Part shown: positions 6,072-6,130 of the stretch, piece after piece
Position numbering within the stretch: position 1 is the first letter of the stretch
Layout: every line of letters starts with the position of its first letter
NCBI GenBank assembly: GCA_035463315.1
Contig: DATHTJ010000168.1
Span: 1 to 6,130, forward strand
Direction: 5' to 3'
DNA: 6,130 bases
Origin: GCA-003244245 sp035463315
Lineage (GTDB): Bacteria; Actinomycetota; Actinomycetes; Mycobacteriales; Pseudonocardiaceae
Translations under genes and position numbers: made by a program
The notes under the pieces: model-generated
What the model was told of the DNA's origin: nothing
Seen by the model: the letters and a program-made list of their open reading frames with translations, nothing else
The model's database searches: none

Positions 6072-6130
6072 CTAGTGAGCAACCGGGTGCCGTTCACCCG
6101 TCTGAGCAGGCTGATCGGTGCTGGGACGGT

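Larger units (their letters stand above)
5497..6130. other. Gene-poor tail after rnpB with mobile-element debris
   Basis: I see no confident intact gene in these ~630 bases. The contents are: a weak hairpin just after rnpB (5509-5522); a 20-codon frame 5544-5606 with GGAG eight bases upstream; a strong Shine-Dalgarno sequence at 5699-5707; a GC-rich hairpin 5745-5764; a CTAG-flanked 300-bp interval 5772-6075; and an IS5-type transposase N-terminal remnant on the minus strand (5906-6025). Codon periodicity is poor, and stops occur in most frames. It reads as intergenic or decayed accessory DNA. Confidence 0.6.

Noticed and set aside
5497..6130. tRNA gene or CRISPR array in the gene-poor tail
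   Set aside because: No cloverleaf with a T-loop TTCRANY motif and acceptor pairing was found, and no regularly spaced repeats occur.

Overview
The window is very GC-rich DNA with many GTG starts, GTGA start/stop overlaps and strongly G/C-ending codons, which points to a high-GC actinobacterium. The gene order aminotransferase - NIF3 family - C4 zinc ribbon - RNase HI/phosphatase fusion matches the mycobacterial Rv2231c-Rv2230c-Rv2229c-Rv2228c block. The NIF3-like C-terminus looks closest to what I know from Pseudonocardiales, but that placement is inference.

Layout. Bases 1-813 hold the C-terminal half of a DUF885 family putative metallopeptidase whose start lies outside the window. One base after its stop begins a plus-strand operon: a CobC/CobD-like PLP enzyme (815-1855), a 63-codon remnant of a NIF3 family gene (1852-2043), a coiled-coil C4 zinc-ribbon protein (2040-2768), a fragment of an IS607-type serine recombinase gene (2761-3174), and a bifunctional RNase HI/histidine phosphatase (3206-4288). 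A TauE/SafE family permease is convergent (4285-5043, minus strand, 4-bp overlap). A complete class A RNase P RNA gene follows (about 5086-5496, plus strand) with a perfect 11-bp P1 closing helix. The last ~630 bases hold no clear intact gene. They include a decayed IS5-type transposase N-terminus on the minus strand and a possible 4-bp CTAG duplication 300 bp apart.

How it works together. The PLP enzyme and the phosphatase half of the fusion belong to families linked to cobalamin side-chain and nucleotide-loop assembly. The zinc-ribbon protein and NIF3 family are poorly understood conserved partners, and RNase HI removes RNA from RNA/DNA hybrids. The striking feature is erosion of this conserved operon. 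The NIF3 gene has lost roughly its central 300 codons in frame while keeping both coupling overlaps, and a recombinase fragment sits between the zinc-ribbon and RNase H genes. I found no convincing new multi-gene system. The items most worth checking are the NIF3 internal deletion, the IS607 scar and the putative 296-bp IS5-derived insertion after rnpB.
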